From: Epiperipatus broadwayi
Lineage: Eukaryota; Onychophora; Udeonychophora; Euonychophora; Peripatidae
Reading direction: 5' to 3'
Length of the DNA: 64,000 nt
NCBI GenBank assembly: GCA_028023455.1
Contig: JAQFVV010000050.1
Coordinates: 1,375,411 to 1,439,410, forward strand
The notes beneath the pieces are model-generated. The model searched no databases. It was not told the origin of the DNA and was given only the letters and a program-made list of their open reading frames with translations. Every line of letters starts with the position of its first letter. Position 1 is the stretch's first letter. Position numbers and translations under genes: made by a program. Of this stretch, positions 36,107 through 46,354 are shown one piece after another.

Positions 36107-37930
36107 ATATATGTAATATACAAATGAATATATATATATCAAAATACAGTACAATTTATATAAATTATATTCTTTTAGAAGTACTTTCGACTATACACTT
36201 TGTAGTCTTTATCAACTATATAACGTTGAATAATCAAAACGAGACAACCCTTAATAATACCCATAGTTCAATTCAGATTTCCCACAATTCTGTTATCTTA
36301 ACATTTGATGACTGGCGATTCATTAACCTTTGATGATTTCTTGAAATCAACATAGCCTCTTTTATTTTAAGTTTATTATGACAATGTTCAATTTGAATAA
36401 TTTTCATATTTTTATAATCAAATTTAAATCCATATTGACAAGATTTATTATGATCAAATATAACAGATGATGAAGGTTTATTTACATCTGTTCCATATTG
36501 ATTCTCTTTTTGAATTCTATTATATAAAAGCATATGTTCTTTTATTCTCTTCTCAAATGTACACTTAGATTCACCAATGTATTGTACGCCGCATCTACAT
36601 ATCAATCTATATATAATAGAATTTTGATTAAACTTTGAATTTTGAATTTTAGAATTATTAAGCAATCTATTTATGTTATTTGTAGAGAAAAAAGCAATAC
36701 GACACAAACCATTATAAATTTTCCTAATAAACTTGACCTGCTCATCTGATATAAATGGCATTGAAATCCATTTCATTTTGATATTTTTATTTTTAATTTT
36801 AATAATATTAGCAATAGCATTTTTATAATAACCAATTTTCAACAAGTCATTAACAAATAAATGTACATTTTAAATTTTATCACTAGAATATTTGCATAAT
36901 TTTTCATTTCGAAATAAGAATGATTTCAATCTAGACAGCTTATGACACATAGGTACATGTGATTCATATGGAATAAAACATCTAGTTTCAATTGGTTTAA
37001 TTAACATAAGATAATCCAAACTGTAATCATTAAGAGTAACTTGAATATCTAAGAATTTTATGGAATTGTATTTCTCTTTAGTTATAACCCATTTTATATC
37101 ATTAATCTCATTTAATTCATTAAATAAATTGATTATTAATTCTTGTTTTCCACAAATAAAAACATCATCCACATATCTATGATATACTTTAATTTCTTGA
37201 TATTTCAATTGTTTTAAAATTTTACTTTCATATGTTGATATAATAAAATTACAAATTTGAGCAACAGCAGGAAGACCCATTGGCCAACCAAAATTCATTT
37301 TATAATATTCATTATTAAAATTAACATAAATATTTTTATCAATAAACTGCAATACTTTTATAATAAAATTTATAATATCAGACTTTACATTTTTTGAAAC
37401 AAGAGCATTATAAATAATATTAATTGACTCTATTCTATCTATTGATCCATACATTTCATTTATATCAAAAGTACAAATTGTGTCATGTAAATCTATATTT
37501 ATATTCTTAATTTTATCTACAAAATCAAACGATGATGAAACAGTATATTCTCCAAAACCTAAAATATCTTGAAGTAATAATTCAATATATCTACATGTTT
37601 GATAATAATATGCACCACCAAAATCAACCATCAATCTCAATGGATAATTTTCTTTATGTAGCTTTATATTCGAAAATATCCTAGGGCAAATATCAGATGA
37701 TGGATATAAGTTATAATATGTATGACTATCAATAGCTTTATTCTTAGCTTTTTTTAAAATTTCATTTATAAATTTCATGCGAGATGTATCAATATTTATT
37801 ATTTCACTATTTTGAAATTTAAGCTTTTTCATTTGATCCATAACTTTTTCATTATATTTCGCTCTTGTAAACAAACACATACGAAGGCTCTTGTCCTCCT
37901 TTAAACACTTAGTGTGTTTAAAGGAGGACA
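36107..37930 (-). mobile_element. Penelope-like element (PLE-1), left arm of inverted dimer, broken RT + GIY-YIG ORF
   Basis: Reading leftwards this is a 5'-truncated PLE. The RT begins with a KFINEILKKAKNKAIDSHTY segment, followed by PRIFSNIKLHKENYPLR (family PRLYGLPKIHK..PLR), motif A FDINEMYGSID, motif B GWPMGLPAVAQICNF, the catalytic YVDD at 37164-37175 and KFLDIQVT. A C-terminal GIY-YIG endonuclease follows (about 36290-36640) with CRCGVQYIGESKCTFEKRI and KEHM. The RT frame spans 36870-37931; an A-to-T change creates a TAA near 36870, and a 30-bp deletion relative to the right arm lies just downstream. The GIY-YIG frame (36273-36845) then continues to a plausible natural end. About 200 or more N-terminal residues usual for PLEs are absent. 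The 3' UTR runs to about 36107. Confidence 0.93.
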
Positions 37931-37968
37931 AGGGCCTTAGTGTGTTTAAAAGAGGACAAGGGTCTTCG
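37911..37968. repeat. Junction of the PLE-1 dimer with a 28-bp near-duplicate
   Basis: AGTGTGTTTAAAGGAGGACA at 37911 recurs as AGTGTGTTTAAAAGAGGACA at 37939, each followed by AGGGNCTT. The arms therefore do not meet in a simple palindrome tip; an extra ~28-bp direct duplication of the truncated 5' end sits at the centre. Confidence 0.85.
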
Positions 37969-39765
37969 TATGTGTTTGTTTACAAGAGCGAAATATAATG
38001 AAAAAGTTATGGATCAAATGAAAAAGCTTAAATTTCAAAATAGTGAAATAATAAATATTGATACATCTGGCATGAAATTTATAAATGAAATTTTAAAAAA
38101 AGCTAAGAATAAAGCTATTGATAGTCATACATATTATAACTTATATCCATCATCTGCTATTTGCCCTAGGATATTTTCGAATATAAAGCTACATAAAGAA
38201 AATTATCCATTGAGATTGATGGTTGATTTTGGTGGTGCATATTATTATCAAACATGTAGATATATTGAATTATTACTTCAAGATATTTTAGGTTTTGGAG
38301 AATATACTGTTTCATCATCGTTTGATTTTGTAGATAAAATTAAGAATATAAATATAGATTTACATGACACAATTTGTACTTTTGATATAAATGAAATGTA
38401 TGGATCAATAGATAGAATAGAGTCAATTAATATTATTTATAATGCTCTTGTTTCAAAAAATGTAAAGTCTGATATTATAAATTTTATTATAAAAGTATTG
38501 CAGTTTATTGATAAAAATATTTATGTTAATTTTAATAATGAATATTATAAAATGAATTTTGGTTGGCCAATGGGTCTTCCTGCTGTTGCTCAAATTTGTA
38601 ATTTTGTTATATCAACATATGAAAGTAAAATTTTAAAACAATTGAAATATCAAGAAATTAAAGTATATCATAGATATGTGGATGATGCTTTTATTTGTGG
38701 AAAACAAGAATTAATAATCAATTTATTTAATGAATTAAATGAGATTAAGGATATAAAATGGGTTATAACTAAAGAGAAATACAATTCCATAAAATTCTTA
38801 GATATTCAAGTTACTCTTAATGATTACAGTTTGGATTATCTTATGTTAATTAAACCAATTGAAACTAGAGGTTTTATTCCATATGAATCACATGTACCTA
38901 TGTGTAATAAGCTGGCTGGATTGAAATCATTCTTATTTCGAAATGAAAAATTATGCAAATATTCTAATGATAAAATTAAAAATGTACATTTATTTGTTAA
39001 TGACTTGTTGAAAATTGGTTATTATAAAAATGCTATTGCTAATATTATTAAAGGATTTAAAAGAAATCAACACTATAATAAAATTAAAAATAAAAATATC
39101 AAAATGAAATGGATTTCAATGCCATTTATATCAGATGAGCAGGTCAAGTTTATTAGGAAAATTTATAATGGTTTGTGTCATATTGCATTTTCTCTACAAA
39201 TAACATAAATAGATTGCTTAATAATTCTAAAATTCAAAATTCAAAGTTTAATCAAAATTCTATTATATATAGATTGATATGTGGATGCGGCGTACAATAC
39301 ATTGGTGAATCTAAGTGTACATTTGAGAAGAGAATAAAAGAACATATGCTTTTATATAATAGAATTCAAAAAGAGAATCAATATGGAACAGATGTAAATA
39401 AACCTTCATCATCTGTTATATTTGATCATAATAAATCTTGTCAATATGGATTTAAATTTGATTATAAAAATATGAAAATTACTCAAATTGAACGTTAATA
39501 AACGTAAAATAAAAGAGGCTATGTTGATTTCAAGAAATCGTCAAATGTTAATGAATTGCCAGTCATCAAATGTTAAGATAACAGAATTGTGGGAAATCTG
39601 AATTGAACTATGGGTATTGTTAAGGGTTGTCTCGTTTTGATTATTCAACGTTATATAGTTGATAAAGACTACAAAGTGTATAGTCTAAAGTACTTCTAAA
39701 AGAATATAATTTATATAAATTGTACTGTATTTTGATATATATATTGATTTGTATATTACATATAT
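37939..39765 (+). mobile_element. Penelope-like element (PLE-1), right arm of inverted dimer, broken RT + GIY-YIG ORF
   Basis: Mirror copy of the left arm. The RT frame (37940-39208) shows the same motifs, with YVDD at 38675-38686, and includes the ten residues (around GFKRNQHYN) that the left arm lacks. It is frameshifted by a one-base loss in a T run near 39186. The GIY-YIG frame then resumes (39175-39498) and is broken by a five-base deletion near 39495, after which the C-terminal coding similarity continues in another frame to about 39600. The 3' UTR matches the left arm to about 39765. PLEs encode a reverse transcriptase related to telomerase and, in this class, a C-terminal GIY-YIG nuclease that nicks the target. 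The lesions differ from those of the left arm, so the two copies decayed after duplication. Confidence 0.93.
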
Positions 39766-40902
39766 TGTGAAACGAATACAGATATCAGACTTCTCTTCTA
39801 TTAAAAGAGATATATCCCCATATATAGATTCGGTAAACCTAATAAACGAGTAAGACTTCTATTATTATGAAAGAACGAATTCGGAAATCCTATTCGCTTC
39901 CTTCTAGGACGGGTAGCAAACCCTATATTACCTAATATAGGTCGACGTTTGGTTAGTTATAATAATTCAGCTACAGCGATATGCAGTTCAGACAGAGATA
40001 GAATTAAAAAAAATTATCATTAATAGAATAAATTTAAAAATAAAATTTAGAATAAACTGACATTCTCTCTCTATCCAAAACACATTATCTGAGCTGTAAG
40101 TACTTGCACTGTTCGACAATGATGATGATGATTTCATGTCATTGTTAATATTACTGACTAAAACAAATATTATTAATTTGCCAATATGATCTCAATATTT
40201 TATTATTATACAATAAGAAGTTTCAATCTCTTCAGCCATGCCACGCTTGTAATATTGATCATAATGAATCAATTCTTAATTTAAGAGCACTTATAATAAT
40301 GACACTAATCTCAGGGTTCTCTGTTATTTTTAAAGAAAAATGCTCGGCAGTATTGTGTTGTCGCATATGACTGACATTCTGGTCGGCTATAGGAAACATT
40401 TACTTTATTTAAATTCCAGGTGTCTTCATCCACATATCAACTATTATAATATTTAACGAGATGATAACCATATTCAATAACAACGCATAATTTTGAATAA
40501 TACAGCCCCTTTTAATCCAGAATCTCAGTCGGAATGATGAAAAGACAAGGGTGCTTTTGTGTCCTTCCATTATCCCTAAAAACACAATAATTAACTAAGA
40601 TTTATTACCTAGACACTTCACTTAACTGTGTACGAAACGATGTGCAACCAAAAGCGACTAGTTTGGGAATAAAGTGATTTTACACACACATAAAATAAAA
40701 TGTCTTGGTCTGAAGTTTTCAATTCCACAAATAATTCTTATTAAATTAAAATATAATGAAATATTCTGATCTGCTTACAATTGTCTATCTGGTGTATTGA
40801 ATTTAAGATTTCATAAATGATTTTGGACTCAAGAAAGTATTGCAAGTATTATGCCAATACACTTTTATTTAGCACACAAGAAAAATGACTCAACACAACT
40901 TG

Positions 40903-40985
40903 TAACAAGACTATAATTTATTATTAAATTTTAACAAGATTCTAATTTATTATTACAGTTTAACAAAACTATCCTTTATGATTAA
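40903..40985. repeat. Tandem repeat, 29-bp unit, about 3 copies
   Basis: TAACAAGACTATAATTTATT at 40903 recurs as TAACAAGATTCTAATTTATT at 40932 and in degenerate form at 40961, with exact 29-bp spacing. Confidence 0.8.
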
Positions 40986-41634
40986 CATAATAAACAAACA
41001 TATACAATTTATTCGATCCCATATAGATAAAGCAAAATATAACTAACATTAATTCGTCTATGCTCTTAGACCTGGATTCGAACTACTTCTTCATCTTTTT
41101 ACATTTATGCAATTTGAATACACAAAAAAAAATAATACATTTTATTATCGATACATCAACTCATCCATTTAATGTATCTTATGTGAACGGCTGCTTAACT
41201 TTATTAACTAACTACTTGTTTTAAAATAAAAACAATCTGATTCTAGGCAATGCGTACAAACGATTTTTATTATCATATCTTTAATTAAATGATAGTTTTT
41301 ATTTAGATAACTTATTATACTTTATAGGTTATTTATCAGAAGTTACACTTATTATTTTAATGTTTACCTTAATAACAACTGAAGTTGTTATATACACTGT
41401 TTTTCTAAGTATAAGTTATATTGTGAGTGCTACTTAATCATTAACCCGAATTAAACCTAGTATTTGAACCCTCCATTGGCAAGTAAAAATTTCTAAATCA
41501 CGCAATTTTACACTTACTTTCTCCATTGACTTATGTGTGTATTACCAGCACTATTCCGCCCCGCACAATCCAGACATTGATCATATATACTAGCACGCTA
41601 TTTATACTAAATGGATCGTGAGGAATTAACCTCC

Positions 41635-41702
41635 AATATACCCGTTATCTTGCCATAACTTTCTAAATAATATACCCGTTATCTTGCCATAACTTTCTAA
41701 AT
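41635..41702. repeat. Perfect 34-bp tandem duplication
   Basis: AATATACCCGTTATCTTGCC followed by ATAACTTTCTAAAT occurs twice back to back with no mismatch, implying a recent slippage or duplication event. Confidence 0.92.
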
Positions 41703-42450
41703 AAAACACAATATTCAACACCTTCCGTGGTGGAATTATCTCTATTTTCTCATGAGGAATATGGAATAACACTGACAGTCTGTAGAGTTAACTACTATAT
41801 TAAAATAGTTTGGTGGGTCCTTGCCTCTTACTTGGGCATAATAGGAACGCACACCAAATATAATCCTCTCCTGGGATTTTAACGAATGAAATACACTAAA
41901 TACGATATAAATTACTGATCGTCCTATCTCTGAGAAGCGATCACTTGGGTTATAAACATACCCGAATTCTAGATTTATCTATTCCCCTCATGGAAAATAA
42001 AGCTTTTGGGGAGATCATTTTCCCTCCCACAAAATAAAGACATTACAATTATTGCTTATGCGAATCTTAAGCATATACCAATGCTATATCGGGGCAAGAC
42101 AAGCAAATACACTAATTACACTAAATTTATGTTCCGGGGTATACTTAGATCAACGTCTGAAATCAATGGATAACACAGAATAAACCATAATAATTTTCAC
42201 CTTTGCCAAAGAAACATTCAACAAGTAATTGGTAGTCTAGTATCTTGAACTAAATTAAGTGAATGCGTTAATAAAGAATAATTGGGAATAAGTTCTTCAA
42301 TTAACATAGTATAAATTTGTTTCAAACTTTAAATAAGTAATATCCTGTATAGCACTTCTCTTTAATTACTTCTGACAATTTTAACTAGATATTTTACCTA
42401 TTAAGTATCTAAATTTTTCTTCTTTTACGCATCTAACATATAAATTTATA

Positions 42451-44386
42451 CCCATAATGCATATCATAAGTAAACACATTTTATAAAAAAAAATTTTTTT
42501 TTCATGTCAAATATAAATTTAACCTAGAATAATTACATGAAAACATACCTTTATGATTACAAGGTCATTTAAATATTACTTGTCTATACAGCCTTTCACC
42601 TGTTGATATAAAAAAAATACACATAATTTTACAAATTAGTAAAAAAAATCATTACTTAACAAGTGCTTATTATCTCACTATAAAAATGTTTTTCCGTTGG
42701 GCAATTTATCTAGATGAAGAACTTGATCCATTCGTAGTTCACGAAGCAAATTTAAAATAAGAAACACATTTTATTATTTCATTTATATAAAAGTTGCCTC
42801 CATTCTGGTGCAATTAATAAATTAGGCAAAGAAAAACATAGCAGCGTTGGATGTTAACTCTTCCTTGAATTAACTGATATAATTTTGGGATCCAAGAAAA
42901 CAATACATATTTTAACATGACGAATATTTGATGATTGACGATCACATATACAATTCTTTTCTTTTTACTATTGGTGATACGTATCTTTTTTAGCTAGCTG
43001 GCTTATGAATAAAATAATGAGCGAATTTTCCAAAATACTATTATTATAAGGACTGCAGCTGACTTACGTGGATATAAAGTTTTAACGACTCAAATTGATG
43101 TATAATATAACATATTATTTTATGGTTATAATTAAGTCACTAATATTTGTAGTTTTTATTCCTACTCTAGGAATTATAATTTGTCTTTAATAAGGAATTC
43201 TCCGTAAAATGCACACATCCAAATTTTCTGATATTTGCCTTGAGAAAATTTATATTTTCTTTTTAAAAAATATACAGGTGCATAAGTAAATATCTTTGAT
43301 CATTAATATTATTTTTAGATAATTTTCAGTGAATAAAACATATTTTAACGTGGGGAGCTTACATTATTTTCAAAGCAGACAATGTCCTTTAGAAAGAGCG
43401 CGAAATTTTCTAGTTAACTTTCCTTGGCTTTTATCATATGTCTTTTAAATATAATTTTTCTTTTATACCACGAAAAGATAATTAAATAAGGTAAAGTTAA
43501 CAAATCATTGATTATTTCATGGAAATTACTTATAGTACTTGTTTTAAATATAATGACACTTTCCGTGATTGCTGTAGTTAATACGGTCATTTTGAACTTT
43601 AGCATAAGATAGTACATTTTTGCGTATAAAAAGCTTTAAAATAGGTAGATGGCCACAGAAAACAGAATATCTTATCAAATAGGATTAACAACGCATGATA
43701 TTATTAAAAATTTACGGGACTTATATTTATTTCTGCAATAAAAAATAATAAAAAATTTGTTACCGAATTTCAGTACTGCTTCCTCCTTGTAAAACTAAAG
43801 TCAGACTAAAACTTTCCTCAAAATTTTGGCGGTCTTGTTTTAGCGACCTCTTACAGAAAAAAAATCATTTAATTATACCATAAATAAAAGAAAGGAAAAA
43901 AAAAACTTATTACAGTTATAATTTTCCGTATGATTTAAATAAATTACAAAGTAATTTGACAAATAATGAAAAATAATGAATATCTTTAACTAACAATGCT
44001 TATTAGTGGTGTATATTTCTGTATACATTATTATCTAAATTAATTTAAAAACTACCAGAAGTTATGGTGTTTTATGATAAGATACTCATCTACTCTCTCT
44101 CTACCCATCCAAAATCAATTACTGTTTATGATATGTGCTTTTATACTATATTAAATTGCTCTTATTGTTAATAATTTAATTAAATTATTCATGCTCTTCT
44201 TCAAAATGATATTGGATTACTAAATTTATTAGTTATTTGCTTAAAACACGTTAAAGTGAGTAAATAGTATACTTTATTAATCACTTAATATTATTATTAT
44301 TTCATCTTTTTATTTTCCAAAAAAGGATAGCATTGTTTTCCTGTGGAAACAATGCCAAATAAACCAAGTGTCAATAACACTAGGTT

Positions 44387-44389
<3 letters not shown>
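42451..44389. other. Gene-free AT-rich stretch
   Basis: Nothing recognised; the 67-codon frame at 43414-43617 has no motif. Confidence 0.5.

Positions 44390-44449
<60 letters not shown>
44390..44449. repeat. (TA)n microsatellite, about 30 units
   Basis: Pure alternating TA run. The frame with a poly Ile-Tyr stretch across it is an artefact. Confidence 0.97.
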
Positions 44450-44454
<5 letters not shown>

Positions 44455-44592
44455 AGTTCAGAACTATTAATGGACTGCTTTTTACACAGTTAATAAACAC
44501 TTAACAAATATATTCCAACTCCAGTATTTCCCTTGATGATATTTGTATGAAATGAAGTTAATCATGGTTTAACCTGTAAGATTTATATATAT

Positions 44593-45003
44593 AAGTGTAA
44601 TAATATAAGGCTAAATGGGTTTATAAGTAATCATTAAAGTCAGTCATCAGACAATCCCAACATCAATAATAATCAATAATTTCAATCTGTTGTCAAGGCA
44701 ATCTTTCAACAATAAAGGTGGAGTCTCTTACAAACAACAATTATAATTTTCAAATTGCACACAAAGTATTTCTTAAATAATAAGTGTAATAATACTTAGG
44801 CTATATGAGTTTATAAATAATCATTAAAGTCAGTCAGCAGACTATCCCAATATCAATAACAATCAACAATTTCAGCCTGTTGCCAAGGAAACTTCTTAAC
44901 AATAAATGTGCATTTTTTAAAACAAGGTTGCCTTGACAATAGGTTGAAATTGTTGATTGTTATTGACACTGGAATTGTCTAAGTGTTAACTGATTTTAAT
45001 AAT
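44593..45003. repeat. Local repeat family D: two direct copies and one inverted partial copy
   Basis: AAGTGTAATAATA starts at 44593 and 44782. Each is followed by GGCTA, GTTTATAA, TAATCATTAAAGTCAGTCA, a CAATCAAYAATTTCA block and TGTTGYCAAGG; the spacing is about 189 bp. A third, inverted part lies at about 44925-45003 (AAGGTTGCCTTGACAATAGG and TTGAAATTGTTGATTGTTAT). No coding content. Confidence 0.8.
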
Positions 45004-45436
45004 TATATATATATATAAGGTTTGTAAAAAAAATTCAAAGCATAATTATATGCATGTTTGTTGTTGTGAAAAGGATCATATTTAAAAAGTGTGTGATTTT
45101 CATCATTCACAGTTTACAATAAAGTAGTTAAATCTGCTTAAAATAACATTCAAACATGATTTATGGTTAGAGATGTTGAAGCTTAACACAGTTAATAAAG
45201 GGGTTTTCTTTAAGCCATTTCTTCAAACCCTGTATTATCATGAGGCTTTGAATATATCATCTTATATCTTCATTTCAAAAATAAACTATTACAGATCATT
45301 TAAATGCATGCAAATAATCATTAAAACTGTTAAATTTTTATCTTCTCATTTAGTTACTATCATCCATAACTTTTTTTCAGTGTTATTTAAATTGTTGGTG
45401 TTATATAATGTTTATTTTTTATTTACTCTCTCTATA
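45004..45436. other. Gene-free AT-rich stretch
   Basis: The 103-codon frame at 45173-45484 is hydrophobic because the DNA is AT-rich, has no motif, and runs into the flank of the adjacent PLE; I do not call it a gene. Confidence 0.45.
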
Positions 45437-45764
45437 TATATAAAATACATATTTTGCGGGTTCATCCATGTTAAAAACTTTTAATATCAATATACTGACG
45501 TTTTGACTTGGTCACACAAGCCATTCACAGAGTTATAAAAAGGTAGAAAGACGGTTGTAGAGGCGCTACAATCACTGGTTTGAATAAAACATTAAAAATC
45601 CCACCAATAGCAAAAATGTTAAATTTAAGAATGTTTTTTAAAGAAATCTTTCCAAATAGGAGGAAGTTTGCACGTATCATCTCGCTTATTGATACAATCT
45701 GGCCTTTTAAGTATCTCAATGGCTTCTCTGATTTTGCATTGGTAGAGATTATCACATCTGGATA
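45437..45764 (-). mobile_element. PLE-2 (different Penelope-like family), left arm of inverted dimer: GIY-YIG C-terminus and 3' UTR
   Basis: Reading leftwards, codons 45762 to 45625 encode the last 45 residues of a PLE-type GIY-YIG protein: CDNLYQCKIREAIEILKRPD, then NKRD and KLPPIWKDFF, then a stop. The pattern REAIEI...N.RD...LPPIW is typical of PLE C-termini. A 3' UTR follows out to about 45437. The sequence is not the PLE-1 family. All upstream coding is missing, so this is a severely 5'-truncated copy. Confidence 0.75.
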
Positions 45765-45791
45765 AAATAGATTTTTCTAGTACCAGGATCA

Positions 45792-46119
45792 TATCCAGAT
45801 GTGATAATCTCTACCAATGCAAAATCAGAGAAGCCATTGAGATACTTAAAAGGCCAGATTGTATCAATAAGCGAGATGATACGTGCAAACTTCCTCCTAT
45901 TTGGAAAGATTTCTTTAAAAAACATTCTTAAATTTAACATTTTTGCTATTGGTGGGATTTTTAATGTTTTATTCAAACCAGTGATTGTAGCGCCTCTACA
46001 ACCGTCTTTCTACCTTTTTATAACTCTGTGGATGGCTTGTGTGACCAAGTCAAAACGTCAGTATATTGATATTAAAAGTTTTTAACACGAATGAACCCGC
46101 AAAATATGCATTTTATATA
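45792..46119 (+). mobile_element. PLE-2, right arm of inverted dimer
   Basis: Mirror image of the left arm with almost no differences; overlapping frames of 61 and 76 codons translate identically from both arms. The coding tail occupies 45794-45931, ending in TAA, and the 3' UTR extends to about 46119. The arms are 328 bp each with a 27-nt spacer (45765-45791). The 3' ends point outwards, the same divergent layout as PLE-1. Confidence 0.78.
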
Positions 46120-46205
46120 TTTAACCCGTGCAAATCTTCGTTTTAACATATATATATATAGTATTTTTTTAAAAAATATTTAAATATAACCACTGCTTAC
46201 TCTGT

Positions 46206-46354
46206 AATCACATGATTACCATTTCTTATGCTTGCACATATCTGTTATTAACACAGACAAATCTCTCCATACAGTAGTGTCACTCAGTGCATCCATTGAT
46301 TACTCTGGCTGGCACTGAGTGGCACTACTGTATGGAGAGTTTTGCCTGTGTTAA
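46206..46354. mobile_element. Foldback family E, short copy
   Basis: TTAACACAGACAAATCTCTC at 46248 begins a 43-bp arm that pairs with 46312-46354 (ending TTTTGCCTGTGTTAA), with a few mismatches and a 21-nt loop. Upstream, CACATGATTACCATTTCTTA and TGCTTG (46209-46234) match the sequence before the larger element at 51.74 kb, so the family consensus extends left of the arm. No coding content. Confidence 0.78.

Larger units (their letters stand above)
39766..42450. other. Unexplained, comparatively GC-richer stretch without recognised gene
   Basis: About 39780-42240 is less AT-rich than its surroundings and has no long open frame or recognisable protein. It contains a 29-bp tandem repeat (40903-40985) and a 34-bp tandem duplication (41635-41702). 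B-box-like strings (for example AGTTCGAATCC on the minus strand near 41075) occur without a full tRNA fold. It could be an old LTR or DNA element, or unique host sequence. Confidence 0.4.

Noticed and set aside
44297-44500. 67-codon frame with an Ile-Tyr repeat
   Set aside because: It is a translation of a (TA)n microsatellite.
45173-45484. 103-codon hydrophobic frame that could look like a membrane protein
   Set aside because: It is hydrophobic because the DNA is AT-rich, has no motif and runs into the PLE-2 flank.
45525-46085. Pairs of identical 61-, 76- and 94-codon frames on both strands
   Set aside because: They are shadow readings of the PLE-2 inverted arms; the real coding remnant is in another frame (45794-45931 and its mirror).
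46248-46354. piggyBac-type element because of TTAA at both arm ends
   Set aside because: The bases inside TTAA do not fit the usual piggyBac CCYT start, and the long-arm relative lacks TTAA on its left side.
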